Shown here: one piece after another, positions 10,930 to 21,722 of the stretch
Layout: each line of letters begins with the position of its first letter
Position numbering within the stretch: position 1 is the stretch's first letter
From: Haemaphysalis longicornis
Lineage: Eukaryota > Arthropoda > Arachnida > Ixodida > Ixodidae
Direction of reading: 5' to 3'
NCBI GenBank assembly: GCA_013339765.2
Contig: JABSTR010001229.1
Span: 744,001-808,000 of the forward strand
Length of the DNA stretch: 64,000 nucleotides
The notes under the pieces: generated by a model
Told to the model about the DNA's origin: nothing
Databases searched by the model: none
Seen by the model: the letters and a program-made list of their open reading frames with translations, nothing else
Made by a program: the position numbers and the translations under genes

Positions 10930-13276
10930 AGAGGTAACTTTGATGGCATAAATAATGAATTATCGGCCTTTTACGAAGAATTCATACATGGTCACCTCCA
11001 GCGCACAACTCAAGAAAACTGGTTGCTATTAATAAATAAACTTACTGGCCTCATCAACAAATTCATACCTGTCATCACTGTGAGAACCCGAAGCACGGTT
11101 CCATGGTTTACTCAGCAGCTCCGACGGTTGAACAATAAAAAAAAAACGTTTATATAAACAGGCTGTCCGAACGGATACCTCTAACTCTTGGGCGAAATAC
11201 AAAAAATGTGATAAAGAATATCAGTCGCTTTTAAAATCTACCCGCAGCCGTTTCTTTAACCATGATTTATCATCTATACTTGCAAATAATCCACGCAGAT
11301 TCTGGCGCGTTGTTAACCCCAAATGTTATCCTGATATAGTCCTAAGCAATAACGATGGCGTTTCCGTTCCCACATCGCAATGCGCAGAGGTCTTAAACCA
11401 GGCGTTTTCTTCAGTTTTTTACCAGAGAAGACGTTTCATCCGCTCCCATATTGCATAGTATCAACAGCATAGTCATGCCGGAGATTGTTATCAGTGAGGC
11501 GGGTATTCTGTCCCTTTTACAGAAACTGAATATTTCTTCCACCTCAGATAATATAGGCTTTAATAATAAAATCCTCAAATCTATATCATTCAGCATCACC
11601 CCTTTTTATGCGCTCTCTTTTCACAGTCTTTGTCTACCGGAACTCTACCTCAAGACTGGCTAACAGCTAAAGTCGTCCCCCTCTTCAAATCGGGTGACCA
11701 TTCCTCACCGCTAAATTACAGGCCCATTTCCTTAACTAGTACCATTTGCAAACTCATGGAGCATATCATACACACTCAAGTCATAAACTATCTGGAACGT
11801 CACAATATCATCTTCAATTTTCAGCACGGTTTTCGCAAGGGATTTTCATGCGACACCCAACTTGCCGGTTTTGTTCATGACCTTCATACATCTATGGATG
11901 CTGGTTGCCAGGTCGACGCAATTTTCTTAGATTTCGCTAAAGCTTTTGACCGCGTTCCTCACCACAGATTACTACTAAAGCTAGAACAACTTAACATTCA
12001 TCCTAACGTTCTTGCATGGATAAAAGGTTTTCTTTCCTCCAGGTCTCAATTCACCTTTGCTATGAATGTTTATTCTTCCTCTTTACCGGTAACATCTGGT
12101 GTACCCCAAGGAAGTGTTCGTGGTCCTCTACTCTTCCTCGTTTATATTAATGATCTACCAAATTCTTTATCTTCACACGTTCGACTTTTTGCGGACGACT
12201 GCGTAATATACCGTAACATTTCTTCTGATTCGGACCGCTTAGCTTTGCAATCTGACCTTAACAAAATTAATTATTGGTGTTCAACTTGGCTTATGTCGTT
12301 AAATGTTTCTAAAACAAAGTTTATGTCTTTTACTAACGCTGCTACCCGTTTTCCTAGTCAATACTCGTTGAATAATATGACACTTGAGTTAACATCTACT
12401 TACAAGTACCTCGGCCTCCACTTTCAATCGGATCTATCATGGCACCATCATATAGAACTCACTCTTGCAGCTGCTAACCGGTCTCTCGGGTTATTGAAAC
12501 GAAATCTTAAACAGGCTCCATCGCACTTAAAAAAGCTTGCTTTTACCACTTTAATTCGCCCTAAAATAGAATACGCCAGTGCCATTTGGGATCCTCATCA
12601 AGCCTACATCGTATCAAATATTGAATCCTTGCAAAACCGTGCTGCTCGTTTCATTTACTCAGATTATTCTTCTTATTCCAGCGTCACTAACTTAAAAAAC
12701 CGTGCTGAGCTACAGGATTTGGCCCTTCGTCGGAAATATGCGCGCTTATCACTTTTCCACAAACTTTACAATCACCCGTCATTACATGACAGTTTCTTTG
12801 AACCCCCCTGTTCCATCTTTCCACGCCGTGATCATCCTAACAAAGTTAAGCGCCCGCTATCTCGCACACTTCGTTTCGCTCAGTCATTCATCCCGCGCAC
12901 TATTATTGAGTGGAACAGTTTACCCGCACACATTGCCACCGAGAAAGACTCGGCTAAGTTTTTAGAGCTCATGCGCGCTACGCTGACCAACTAGTTATTT
13001 TTTTTGCTTTTGTTGTTCTGTTTTTGTTCCTCTTTTTTTTTTTTTAACTATTGTATAACGCCATGCAATTGCTGCCCGTATTCATGGTTTGCGTTTTGTT
13101 GCAGTTGTTAGGTTGCATTGTATCTTGTTGTACTGCTTTTTTTTTCTGTTTCTTTTTCCTTTTTTTGCTGTTGTAGTGTACACACCATGTGGTGTTAGCC
13201 CCCCCCCCCCCCCCTATGTAATACCCTCTTCTAGAGGGCCTTTAGGGGTAACCTGAATAAATAAATAAATAAATAG
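10930..13276 (+). mobile_element. 5'-truncated CR1/L2/Jockey-type LINE
   Basis: The copy contains the linker between endonuclease and RT (10940-11640, in several frames), a long RT frame, and a T-rich 3' UTR with a C run (13200-13214). It ends in an AATA repeat tail (AATAAATAAATAAATA, about 13256-13276). There is no RNase H, and tetranucleotide tails suit CR1/L2-like elements. The 5' boundary is only approximate, set where linker similarity begins. Confidence 0.8.
11630..12994 (+). pseudogene. Reverse transcriptase of the CR1-like LINE (long open remnant)
   Basis: 454 codons without a stop, far more intact than other LINEs here. Motifs in order: NYRPISLTSTICKLMEHII (fingers), DAIFLDFAKAFDRVPH (first catalytic Asp), SGVPQGS, then FADDCVIY (FADD at 12188-12199, catalytic pair). 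A thumb region with KTKFMSF and YKYLGL and a C-terminal LQNRAARFI block follow. The upstream part of the same protein is in other frames (11451-11663 and earlier), so the ATG is not a true start. FADD instead of YADD is common in CR1/Jockey elements. Relatively recent insertion is inferred from the intact frame. Confidence 0.85.
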
Positions 13277-13424
13277 ATTGTACATTTCGTGACGTGAACA
13301 ATGGCGTCATATGAGCCGGTACATGAAACAGATGCTTAGTATGTCGACTCCATGTAGCACCCACACGCGGTAATCAAACAGAAAACGGAACTCGTGCCGA
13401 AACCCAGACGGCGGCCATTTTAAA

Positions 13425-13545
13425 AAAATCACGCCATATCCACGGAATGAATGATGATAAGTGGGGCGAAGCTCGAGAGGGGGAGATCATCGGTAACCGT
13501 AACTCTCCCGTGAAAGTTCGCCCATTACATCATTAAGAAAGACGT
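13425..13545 (-). repeat. Terminal piece of the STPR-like repeat element (copy 1)
   Basis: Shares with 29600-29725 (+) and 30463-30600 (-) a block containing a GTGGGCGAA-type segment, a facing TTCGCCCAC-type segment, CATCATTCAC and CCGTGGATATG. The end of the block is T-rich on the minus strand. Only the non-coding end survives here. Confidence 0.6.
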
Positions 13546-13672
13546 AAGACTGTGTGCGTACATTGTACAAATCAACTTTTATTTTTCGGAGTCAATGCTC
13601 CCAGGCCCAGACCTGGTGAAAGACCCCGCGCCATCGAGGACTACCCCGCACCTCCACCACAATTTGTCACGT

Positions 13673-13684
13673 AGGATGGGACAC
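13673..13684. repeat. TSD of LINE copy A (5' copy)
   Basis: AGGATGGGACAC here and at 19274-19285. It defines the insertion boundaries of copy A exactly, to within one ambiguous base. Confidence 0.85.
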
Positions 13685-14050
13685 ACCCCGCACGGGGCAC
13701 CTTGAGTATTCATGGTGACGGTGTTGGCGACACCGCGGACCCCGAGCCCCCAACATAAACTGTAACCTACCGTGGTGATGTGTTTAAAGGTGAAGGGTAG
13801 AAGCCTCAAACGGTGGCCGTCGGAGCCCAGGTCAAGCTCCGGCGGATGGGCTCCCTGTCTGTTTACCAGGCAGGGAGCTCCGGGACCTCTCAGGCTATCA
13901 GGGTAAGGTTTGAGAAGAAAGTACCCACCCCCGTCCCCTGCTTTTTTCTATGCTGTATGGAAAATTCAAAACCCCCCTCCAAACGTGATCGGTCCCTGAA
14001 AAGGGCCGCACCGAAGTATCTTCCCTCCATTCCAAGCTCCACTTTCAAGT

Positions 14051-15329
14051 ATGAGCTTCCCAAAGCCAGACAAATACTCTCGTTTCCTTGTTATCGAATC
14101 TCTTGACACAGCTCGCCCTCTTGCTTCACAATCAGTATTTTTTGATTACAAAATACCTTGATGGAATAATTGGGAAAACCTACAATGCCAAAAAACAACG
14201 CACAGGTGAAGTCCTTGTTGAAGTAAAAAACCAACAGCAGGCAACCACACTTCTTGGTCAGACGAAAATGGTCGATCTGGACATCAGGGTCACACCCCAC
14301 CGCAGCCTGAATAGCTCGCAGGGTGTGATCTCTGAGGCAGATCTTCTTAATGAGACAGATGCCGACATTCTTGAAGGTCTAAAGGATCAGGGTGTCACAG
14401 CCGTGCGCCGCATCACGATGCGTAGAGATGATAAGGTAATCCCCACGAAACACATTATCCTGACCTTCAACTGCTCCTCACTTCCTGACCATATCAACGC
14501 AGGGTTCATCCGATGCTCCATTCGTCCTTACATTCCAAACCCGCGCCGCTGCTTTAAGTGCCAGCGGTTCGGGCACGGAACCAACTCCTGCCGTGGTCGT
14601 CTGACCTGCGCAAAGTGCGCTCAGCATGATCATCCATCCGATAATTGTCCATCGTCAACCCTCACCTGCGCCAACTGCCAGGGACCCCATGCCGCCTACT
14701 CTCGAACGTGCGAGAAGTTTAAGCAGGAGAAGGCGATCATTAATGTGAAGGTAACTGAGAACATCACCTTCCCAGAGGCGCGAAAGAGGTTCGCCTCTTT
14801 CCCCCTGGGGAGGTACGCCGACGCGGCTCGCCGGGGGGCGGAGCGGCGTCTGGTGTCCACAGGGACCCAGTTCAGCGAGTCTGACCTGGTCCCTCCTCCG
14901 CCCCCCCTGGGGTGCCTCAGGCAGCCCAATCCGTTGCCACGCCGCTTGCTGAGGCAGCAGCGGTTGTGGTGACAACCTCTTCTGTGGGGGACCGGTGCGG
15001 CTCCCGCCTCTGCCTCCCCGTCCTCCAGTGCGTTGGAGGTTGCCGACCGGATGGACACCGGGGGCCCCGCATCGGCTCCCGCCCCACCGCCACTCCCGTG
15101 CCACCTCTGGTGCCCGGACGCCCTCGGCGGTGGCAGCTCAAACAAAGGGCGCCCGAAGGGGGGCCAAGTCCGGGGGGGCCTGGTCCGCCGGGCACCCTTC
15201 TGCATCCGACGAGGAGAGGATGTCACGCCGTTCCTGCCTGCTACGCAGCGCAAGGAGCGCCTCCGACTGTCCAAGCAGCAGAAAAGCCTAAAAATCCTAG
15301 AATAAACAGCCCCGAAAGACGACACATGA
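14051..15329 (+). pseudogene. Copy A ORF1 (gag-like, CCHC knuckles), frameshifted
   Basis: ATG at 14051 (SFPKPDKYSRFLVIES) is lost by a frameshift in a T run near 14141. The main frame then runs from about 14150 to 14972. RNA-binding knuckles are CFKCQRFGHGTNSC, CAKCAQHDHPSDNC and CANCQGPHAAYSRTC at about 14550-14715, all C-x2-C-x4/6-H-x4/5-C. A Pro/Ala-rich C-terminal part lies in another frame and ends TAPKDDT at the stop 15327-15329. Compared with copy B the sequence is markedly diverged here (I estimate about 75-80% identity by eye). Confidence 0.8.
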
Positions 15330-15372
15330 ACAAACACCACACACACACTCCAGTTATTCTTAAACTTAAATA

Positions 15373-18300
15373 ATGGGAACAGAAAACATCATCCAATGGA
15401 ACTGCAGAGGCCTCCTTAAAAATCTTGAACGATGTGTATGAAATTCTGCATGCCAGTCAGCCAAGTGTCATGTGTCTCCAGGAAACCCACCTCAATTCTA
15501 AACAAACAAAATTTCTTAAATAGGTACATGGTTTTCAGAAAGGACAGGGTTGGCTGCACACACTCTTCAAGGAGGTGTGGCATTGTCGCCCGGAAATCCT
15601 TAGCCTGCCACCCTGTCACTCTGAACACTGTCCTTGAGGCTGTAGCAATCCGTACGATAATATTTAATAGGTTATAACGGTATGCTCCATTTACATTCGT
15701 CCTGATTTTGCACTTCTGAGCTCTGATTTCGAGGCGCTGGTTGACCAGCTGCCCGAACCATACATACTACAGGCGACCTTAATGCGCACAACTCTCTTTG
15801 GGGCTCCTCCAGAACGGATGCCGAGGTCGCCTGATAGAGAAGTTTCTTACATCTTCCGGAGCATGCCTTTTCAACAAAAAACAGCCCACATACCATAACT
15901 TAGGACACAATACATACTCTCATCTTGACTTGGCTATTGGTTCCGCAGTTCTCTTTCCATGTCTTGAGTGGGGTGTGGGCACGGACCCATATGGTAGTGA
16001 CCATTTCCCCACTTCATTAACGTATATAGGTATAGGCCCGAGCAGTCCATCTTCCCATAACAGGTTTAATGAATCCAAAGCAAACTGGAGTACATTCACA
16101 GAAACATCTAAACTACACCACACAACCATAAAACACCTACACGTGGAGGAAGCCGCCCAACTCGTCACGGCACACATCCTCGACGGCCGCCGAAAAGTCC
16201 ATTCCCCAGGCCTCCAGTGGGTCCCGCAGCCCAAGGAGGCCCTGGTGGAACGAGGACTGCAGGCGGGCGCGAGAGGCCCAGAACAAGGCGTGGGGTGTCC
16301 TTCGCCGGTACCCCACGTCAGATAACCTCATTTCTTTTAAACGGGCAAAGGCTTTAGGAAGCGAAGTGCGTCGTGAGGCGAAAAGGGAGAGTTGGCGCAC
16401 CTTCCTCACCTCCATCAACTCATACACTGATACACACATAGTCTGGACACGAATACGCAAGCTGAAAGGACAACAAAAAAACAGCCTGCCCCTGGTTAGC
16501 ACAACAGGGGACACACTCGAAGACCAGGCCAACACACTTGCACAACACTTCGAACACGTGTCCAGCTCATCACACTACACAAACACTTTCATGAAGCACA
16601 AAACGTCTGCGGAAAAGAAGTCCCTGCGTGATAGCAAGAAGTCGCACACTTCTTACAATTCTCCTTTTTCAATTCATGAGCTGAAGGTTGCTCTGAGCAC
16701 ATGTAAGCCTTCAGCTCCAGGTGCAGACAAAATCACATACACCATGATACAACACCTACACCCAAACACTCTTGAAAACACTCCTACATCTATACAACAA
16801 CATATGGCTTTCGGGGCACATTCCTCGCTCTTGGAGGGAGGCCATAGTAGTGGCTTTCCTGAAGGAAGGAAAGGACCCTTCCTCTCCTGCTAGCTATCGG
16901 CCCATCGCCCTTACAAGCTGCCTTTGCAAGCTCTTCGAGAAGATGATAAACAGGAGACTTGTGTACTTCCTTGAGTACAACGGTCTTCTCGAGGGCTGCC
17001 AGGCAGGCTTCAGGGCGGGGCGATCTACAAATGACCAACTTGTCGCCCTTGAATCATACATAAAGGACGCTTTCATCCACAAACAGTTTTGCACAACGGT
17101 ATTTTTTGACCTTGAGAAGGCCTATGACACCGCTTGGCGTTACGGGATCCTAAGTGACCTAAAGTCTTTCGGTGTTTCGGGCCATATGCTCAACACCCTT
17201 GCTAGTTATTTGTCCGAAAGAACGTTTCGCGTGAGAGTAGGTAGCGCACTCTCAAGAGTTCATGTGCAAGAAAACGGCGTTCCGCAAGGTGGAGTGCTAA
17301 GCTGCACTCTGTTCATAGTTAAAAGAACTCCCTTGGGAAGGCATTGCCACCTACAATTTCTTATTCAATGTATGTAGACGACATCCAGCTATCTTTTAAA
17401 TCATGTAATATGTCCATCTGTGAGCGTCAAGTCCAGCTCGGTGTCAAAAAACTTGCCAGCTGGGCAGACAAGAACGGTTTTAAAGTTAACCCAGAAAAAA
17501 GCACCTGTGTTGTCTTTTCCAGGAGGCGTGGGATCCATCTGGACCCAGACATTATCCTTAATGGCGTATCGATTCCTGTGAGGAAGGAACACAAGTTTTT
17601 AGGTGTGGTGCTGGATGAAAGGCTTACGTTCATCCCTCACATTAAACAATTGAAACATAAATGTCTAAAGGCTCTCAACATTCTTAAAATCTTGTCCCAC
17701 CAGTCGTATGGAACGGATAAGCAACTCCTGTTACGTATTTTCACAAGTCTAGTGGGGTCTAGATTGGACTATGGGAGTGTTGTGTATGGGTCAGCCACTA
17801 AAACAGCACTTAAAATGCTCGACCCAGTGCTTCACTTGGGGCTTCGCCTCTCTTGTGGCGCATTCCGTACGAGCCCTGTACAGAGTCTTTACGCAGAGTG
17901 TGACAAATGGTGCTTATCACACCAGCGAACCTATGTTGACTTGTTATATGCCTCTAAAATTTCATCAATGGACAACCATCCTTTTAAACCGGTTTTTAAT
18001 GATACATCCACATCAAAACTCTTTTTAAATCGCCCGTCCATTCCTGTTCCCTTCTCGCTCAGAGTAAGGGACGAGGTCACTATTCATGAGGTCTCCTTTG
18101 TAGACACATTCAAGTCATCTATCACTGATCTTGTAGCACCATGGCATCTTCGTCCTGTTGCATGTGACTTGTCTTTCTTAAAATACAATAAGAACAGGAC
18201 ACCGAAAAGTGGGATTCTGCAGCATTTCATGTATGTGCAGGATAAATACAAGGCTGCAGAGTTTTTCAGCGATGCATCGAAAACGTTCACTGCAGTGTCT

Positions 18301-19105
18301 TGTGCGGCGCATGGGCCGAATTTTGAAGCATATAGAACCATGAATGTAAAGACAAGTATTTTTACGGCAGAAGCATATGGCATTTTTCCTTGTTGTAAGT
18401 CACATAGTTGAACATCATATTCCTAAATCCATCATCTATACAGATTCACTGAGTGTCGTCCGTACATTGTCATCCGGAGAGTCCTCGAAAAACCATGTAG
18501 TTAACCTTGTCTTGAAATCAATTGTGCTGGCATATTCTTCAAACCTTGAGGTGACTGTGTGTTGGGTGCCAGGCCACTCTGGCATCGGCGGAAATGAACT
18601 GGCGGATGAAATGGCCGCCAATGCTGCACTCCGAAACACAGTAGACATAATAACACTACCTTACACAGACCTCAAGCCACACATAAGACAACACTTGCGC
18701 AGAACATGGCAAACACACTGGAATGAACAGACAGACAACAAACTACATGTAATAAAGCCACACTTGGGACGGTACACATCTGACTCGCACAACAGACACA
18801 CGGAAGTCGCCTTGGGTAGGCTGCGGATAGGGCACACCCATGCAACCCACTCGTATCTGCTGACGGGATCTCCTAGACCCCAGTGCGGCAGGTGCGGAGA
18901 GGCCCTATCCGTAGTGCACATACTAATCACATGCAAGGCACTTCACACAACACGACACAAACACTTCAGAGAACTCTACAGACAACATATTCCCCTACAT
19001 CCATCTTTTTTCCTAGGTGACGATGCCATTGTTTCCGTCAAACGTGTGTTTGAGTATTTGTCAGAAGTCAAGTTTTTAAACCTCATTTCCTATCACGCAT
19101 CATGA
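15373..19105 (+). pseudogene. Copy A ORF2 (endonuclease, RT, RNase H), frameshifted
   Basis: Starts MGTENIIQWNCRG at 15373, the usual APE-endonuclease N-terminus. The endonuclease (15373-16100) has many indels and stops; TGDLNAHNSLWG is at about 15770. RT follows: YRPIALTS at about 16895, FDLEKAYDTAW at 17105 and YVDD at 17371-17382 (variant of YADD), with a frameshift just before YVDD. RNase H has IYTDS at about 18437 and WVPGHSGIGGNELADE near 18570. A Cys/His C-terminal motif (CGRCG...H...C) lies near 18885-18935, and the frame ends at 19105. Confidence 0.88.
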
Positions 19106-19273
19106 AATCTGGCCCTTTACACCAGCCATCCTCACTGTCTTTTATTGATTTTACTTTTGTTCTTGCTTATTGATTTCAGTGTCTAAGTTCTCACGTCTCA
19201 TATTTAACCACTGTTTTGGCGCTCTTTGCCCTAGTTGGCCTTGCGCCATTAACATCCAACCATCATCATCATC

Positions 19274-20036
19274 AGGATGGGACACAGCGGTAAAGAAAGA
19301 ACTTTTATTTAGGGCGAACTTGTGCCCGAACAAGACGAGAGGAAACGAGCAAAGGTCCTTGCGTCTCGTTCGATCTCCGAGAACGACTGCCTGCGTTCGT
19401 GGCGTGATCTCTTGCGTGATCTCCCCCTCGCAGTGCACGTGCGCTCGCGCCTCCGTTCGCGAACACAGACAAGCTCGCGCTCCCGGTGCCGAGTTTGCGC
19501 TGCCGGTTGCAGCCGGTTCTTGCGCGTGCAACGCGGCCCACTTTGCGACATCTCCGAAAGCATGCGGCGGTCACGTACCACGAGACACAAGGGATGGACA
19601 GACCCATGACTTAAGGAGCTTCACCTTCTAAACTCGAAAAGGTAGACTGCGGTAATAGAGAATGCTTTTGGTGACCACAAGCTTCAAGCTAGGTCGTTGC
19701 TTCGCACTTTTGCGCGCATACAGGTTTAGGCGAAGGCTTTAAGTGCCGTCCAGGGTGTGATGATTTGCCAAAGCGGTTGGCAAACTCACTGAATGTCCAA
19801 GCCGTTGGCTTTGTCTAGTGCCAAAGCATGTGCAAAAATATGGGGCAGGTTACGTTGGCGTTTTTATTACGGTTAAACTACAATTTGGCTACTTAATGCC
19901 AGTTGGCAGGTCATCGTGTATGGAGGAGCCGTACACACAGAGACTCTCTGCTGCATCCGTGAATGGCTATTGTCCCTCGGGTGTAGGAATGCCAGCGAGA
20001 CAGGCACTCTGACCTATCTGATGAATGCCAGACACA
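19274..20036. other. Pre-insertion locus sequence, possible minus-strand LTR remnant
   Basis: With copy A removed this joins 13560-13672. On the minus strand a GC-rich block leads to CCCTAAATAAAAGTTC (about 19315-19300). It is followed by the copy A TSD and then a GGTGGAGGTGCGGGG stretch (13661-13645) placed where an LTR element has its primer-binding site. No gag or pol remains, so an LTR is only a suggestion. No host reading frame seen. Confidence 0.35.
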
Positions 20037-20045
20037 CGCATGTCC
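20037..20045. repeat. TSD of LINE copy B (5' copy)
   Basis: CGCATGTCC here and at 25623-25631 (the first C may belong to the triplet tail). Confidence 0.75.
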
Positions 20046-20395
20046 GTCCCGCACGGGGCACCTTGAGCAATCTTGGTGACGGTACTGGCGATACCGCGGA
20101 CCCCGAGCCCCCAAACATAAGCTGGATCCAACCGTGGCGATGTGTTTATAGGTGGAGGGTTAGAAACCACGAACGGTGGCCGTCGGAGCCTTGGTCAAGC
20201 TCCGGCGGATGGGCTCCCTGTCTGTTCACCAGGCAGGGAGCTCCGGGACCTCTTTGGCTAACAGGGTAAGGTCAAAGAAGAAAGTACCCCCGTCTCCCTG
20301 CTTTCCAATGTATCATATGGCATTTTCCAAACCCCCCCCCCCCCAAACGTGATCGGCCCCCGAAAAGGGGCCGCACCGAAGCTTCATTCCCACCC

Positions 20396-21685
20396 TTGCC
20401 AACAATTGCATCCCAAAAGCCAGATAACTATCCGCGCTTCTTGATTGTTGAATCTCTTGACAAGTCAAATCCTATCTCCTCCCAGTCAGTGTTCCTTATC
20501 ACCAAATTCCTTGAAGGCATCCTTGGCAAGTCTTTCCAAGCCAAGAAACTGAGAACCGGCGAAGTTCTGGTCGAGGTGAACACTCGCCAGCAAGCCACAA
20601 GCCTCCTTACCCAGAATCGCATGGCAGATCTGGACATCAGAGTCACACCCCACCGTAGCCTCAATAGCTCTCAGGGTGTGATTTCTGAGCCAGATCTGAT
20701 AAATGAGACGGAAGCCGATCTGCTCGAAGGTCTGAAAGGCGAGGGCGTGACGGCAGTGAGGCGCATCACCATGCGGCGAGATGATAAGCAAATCATGACA
20801 AAGCATATAATCTTGACATTTGACCGTTCCACACTCCCTGAATCCATCAAAGCGGGTTTCATTCATTGTTCTGTCCGGCCTTACATCCCGAACCCGCGGC
20901 GCTGTTTCAAGTGCCAACGGTTCGGGCATGGCACCACCTCCTGTCGTGGAAAAACAACGTGTGCAAAATGTTCATCTCAAGATCATGATACAGATAACTG
21001 CCAGGCTCAACAATTAATGTGCAGCAACTGTCATGGACCTCATGCTGCGTACTCCCGCACGTGTGAAAGGTTCCAGATGGAAAAGAAAATAATCAACCTC
21101 AAAATCACTGAAAACATCACCTTCCCAGAGGCGAGAAAGAGGTTCGCATGTTTATCTCTGGGAGGTACGCCGACGCAGCTCGCCGGGGGGCGGAGCGGCG
21201 TCTGGTTTCCACAGGGACCCAGTTCAGCGAGTCTGACCTGGTCCCTCCGCCGCCCCCCTCTGGGTTGCCTCTGGCAGCCCAACCCGCCACCACGCCGCTT
21301 GCTGAGGCAGCAGCGGTTGTGGTGGCAACCTCTTCCGCCGGGACCGGTGCCGCTCCCGCCTCTGTCTCCCCATCCTCCAGTGCGTTGGAGGGTACCGAGG
21401 TGATGGACACCACGGGCCCCGCACCGGTTCCCACCGCCACCGCAACCGCCCGTGCCACCTCTGGCGCCCCGGACGCCCTCGGCGGTGGCGGCTCAAACGA
21501 AGGGCTCCCGAGGGGGGGCCAAGTCCGGGGGGCCCGGTCCGTCGGGCACCCCTCGGACATCCGACGACGACATGGATGTCGGGCCGTTCCTGCCTGCAAC
21601 GCAGCGCAAGGAACGCGTCCCGACGCCAAAGCCTCCCGACAAGCCAAAAAAGGCGAGGGTCACAGCCCCGAAAGACGACACATAA
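20396..21685 (+). pseudogene. Copy B ORF1 (gag-like, CCHC knuckles), frameshifted near its end
   Basis: Open from ATG 20396 to about 21160. It contains an N-terminal region with RVTPHRSLNSSQGVIS and three knuckles: CFKCQRFGHGTTSC, CAKCSSQDHDTDNC and CSNCHGPHAAYSRTC (about 20900-21060). A shift at about 21160 moves to a second frame (SGRYADAARRGAERR). Another shift near 21450-21500 reaches the authentic C-terminus, which has GPFLPATQRKER and ends TAPKDDT at 21685. Best-preserved copy of this ORF in the window. Confidence 0.85.
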
Positions 21686-21722
21686 ACAAACACACACACT
21701 CCAGTAGCTCTCACACTAAATA

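Larger units (their letters stand above)
13685..19273 (+). mobile_element. Full-length I-like LINE, copy A (5.59 kb)
   Basis: Flanked by a 12-bp TSD. It begins with a GC-rich 5' UTR (13685-14050, starting ACCCCGCACGGGGCACC), then gag-like ORF1 and ORF2 with endonuclease, RT and RNase H. A 3' UTR ends in ATC repeats (19257-19273) with no poly(A). A triplet tail plus RNase H matches I-like LINEs, whose type element ends in TAA repeats. ORF1 and ORF2 carry frameshifts and stops. Copy B is its full-length sister. Confidence 0.92.

Noticed and set aside
14655..15346. Long minus-strand frames in the gag region of LINE A (and 21117-21697 in B)
   Set aside because: GC-rich antisense of gag; Pro/Arg-rich without motifs.
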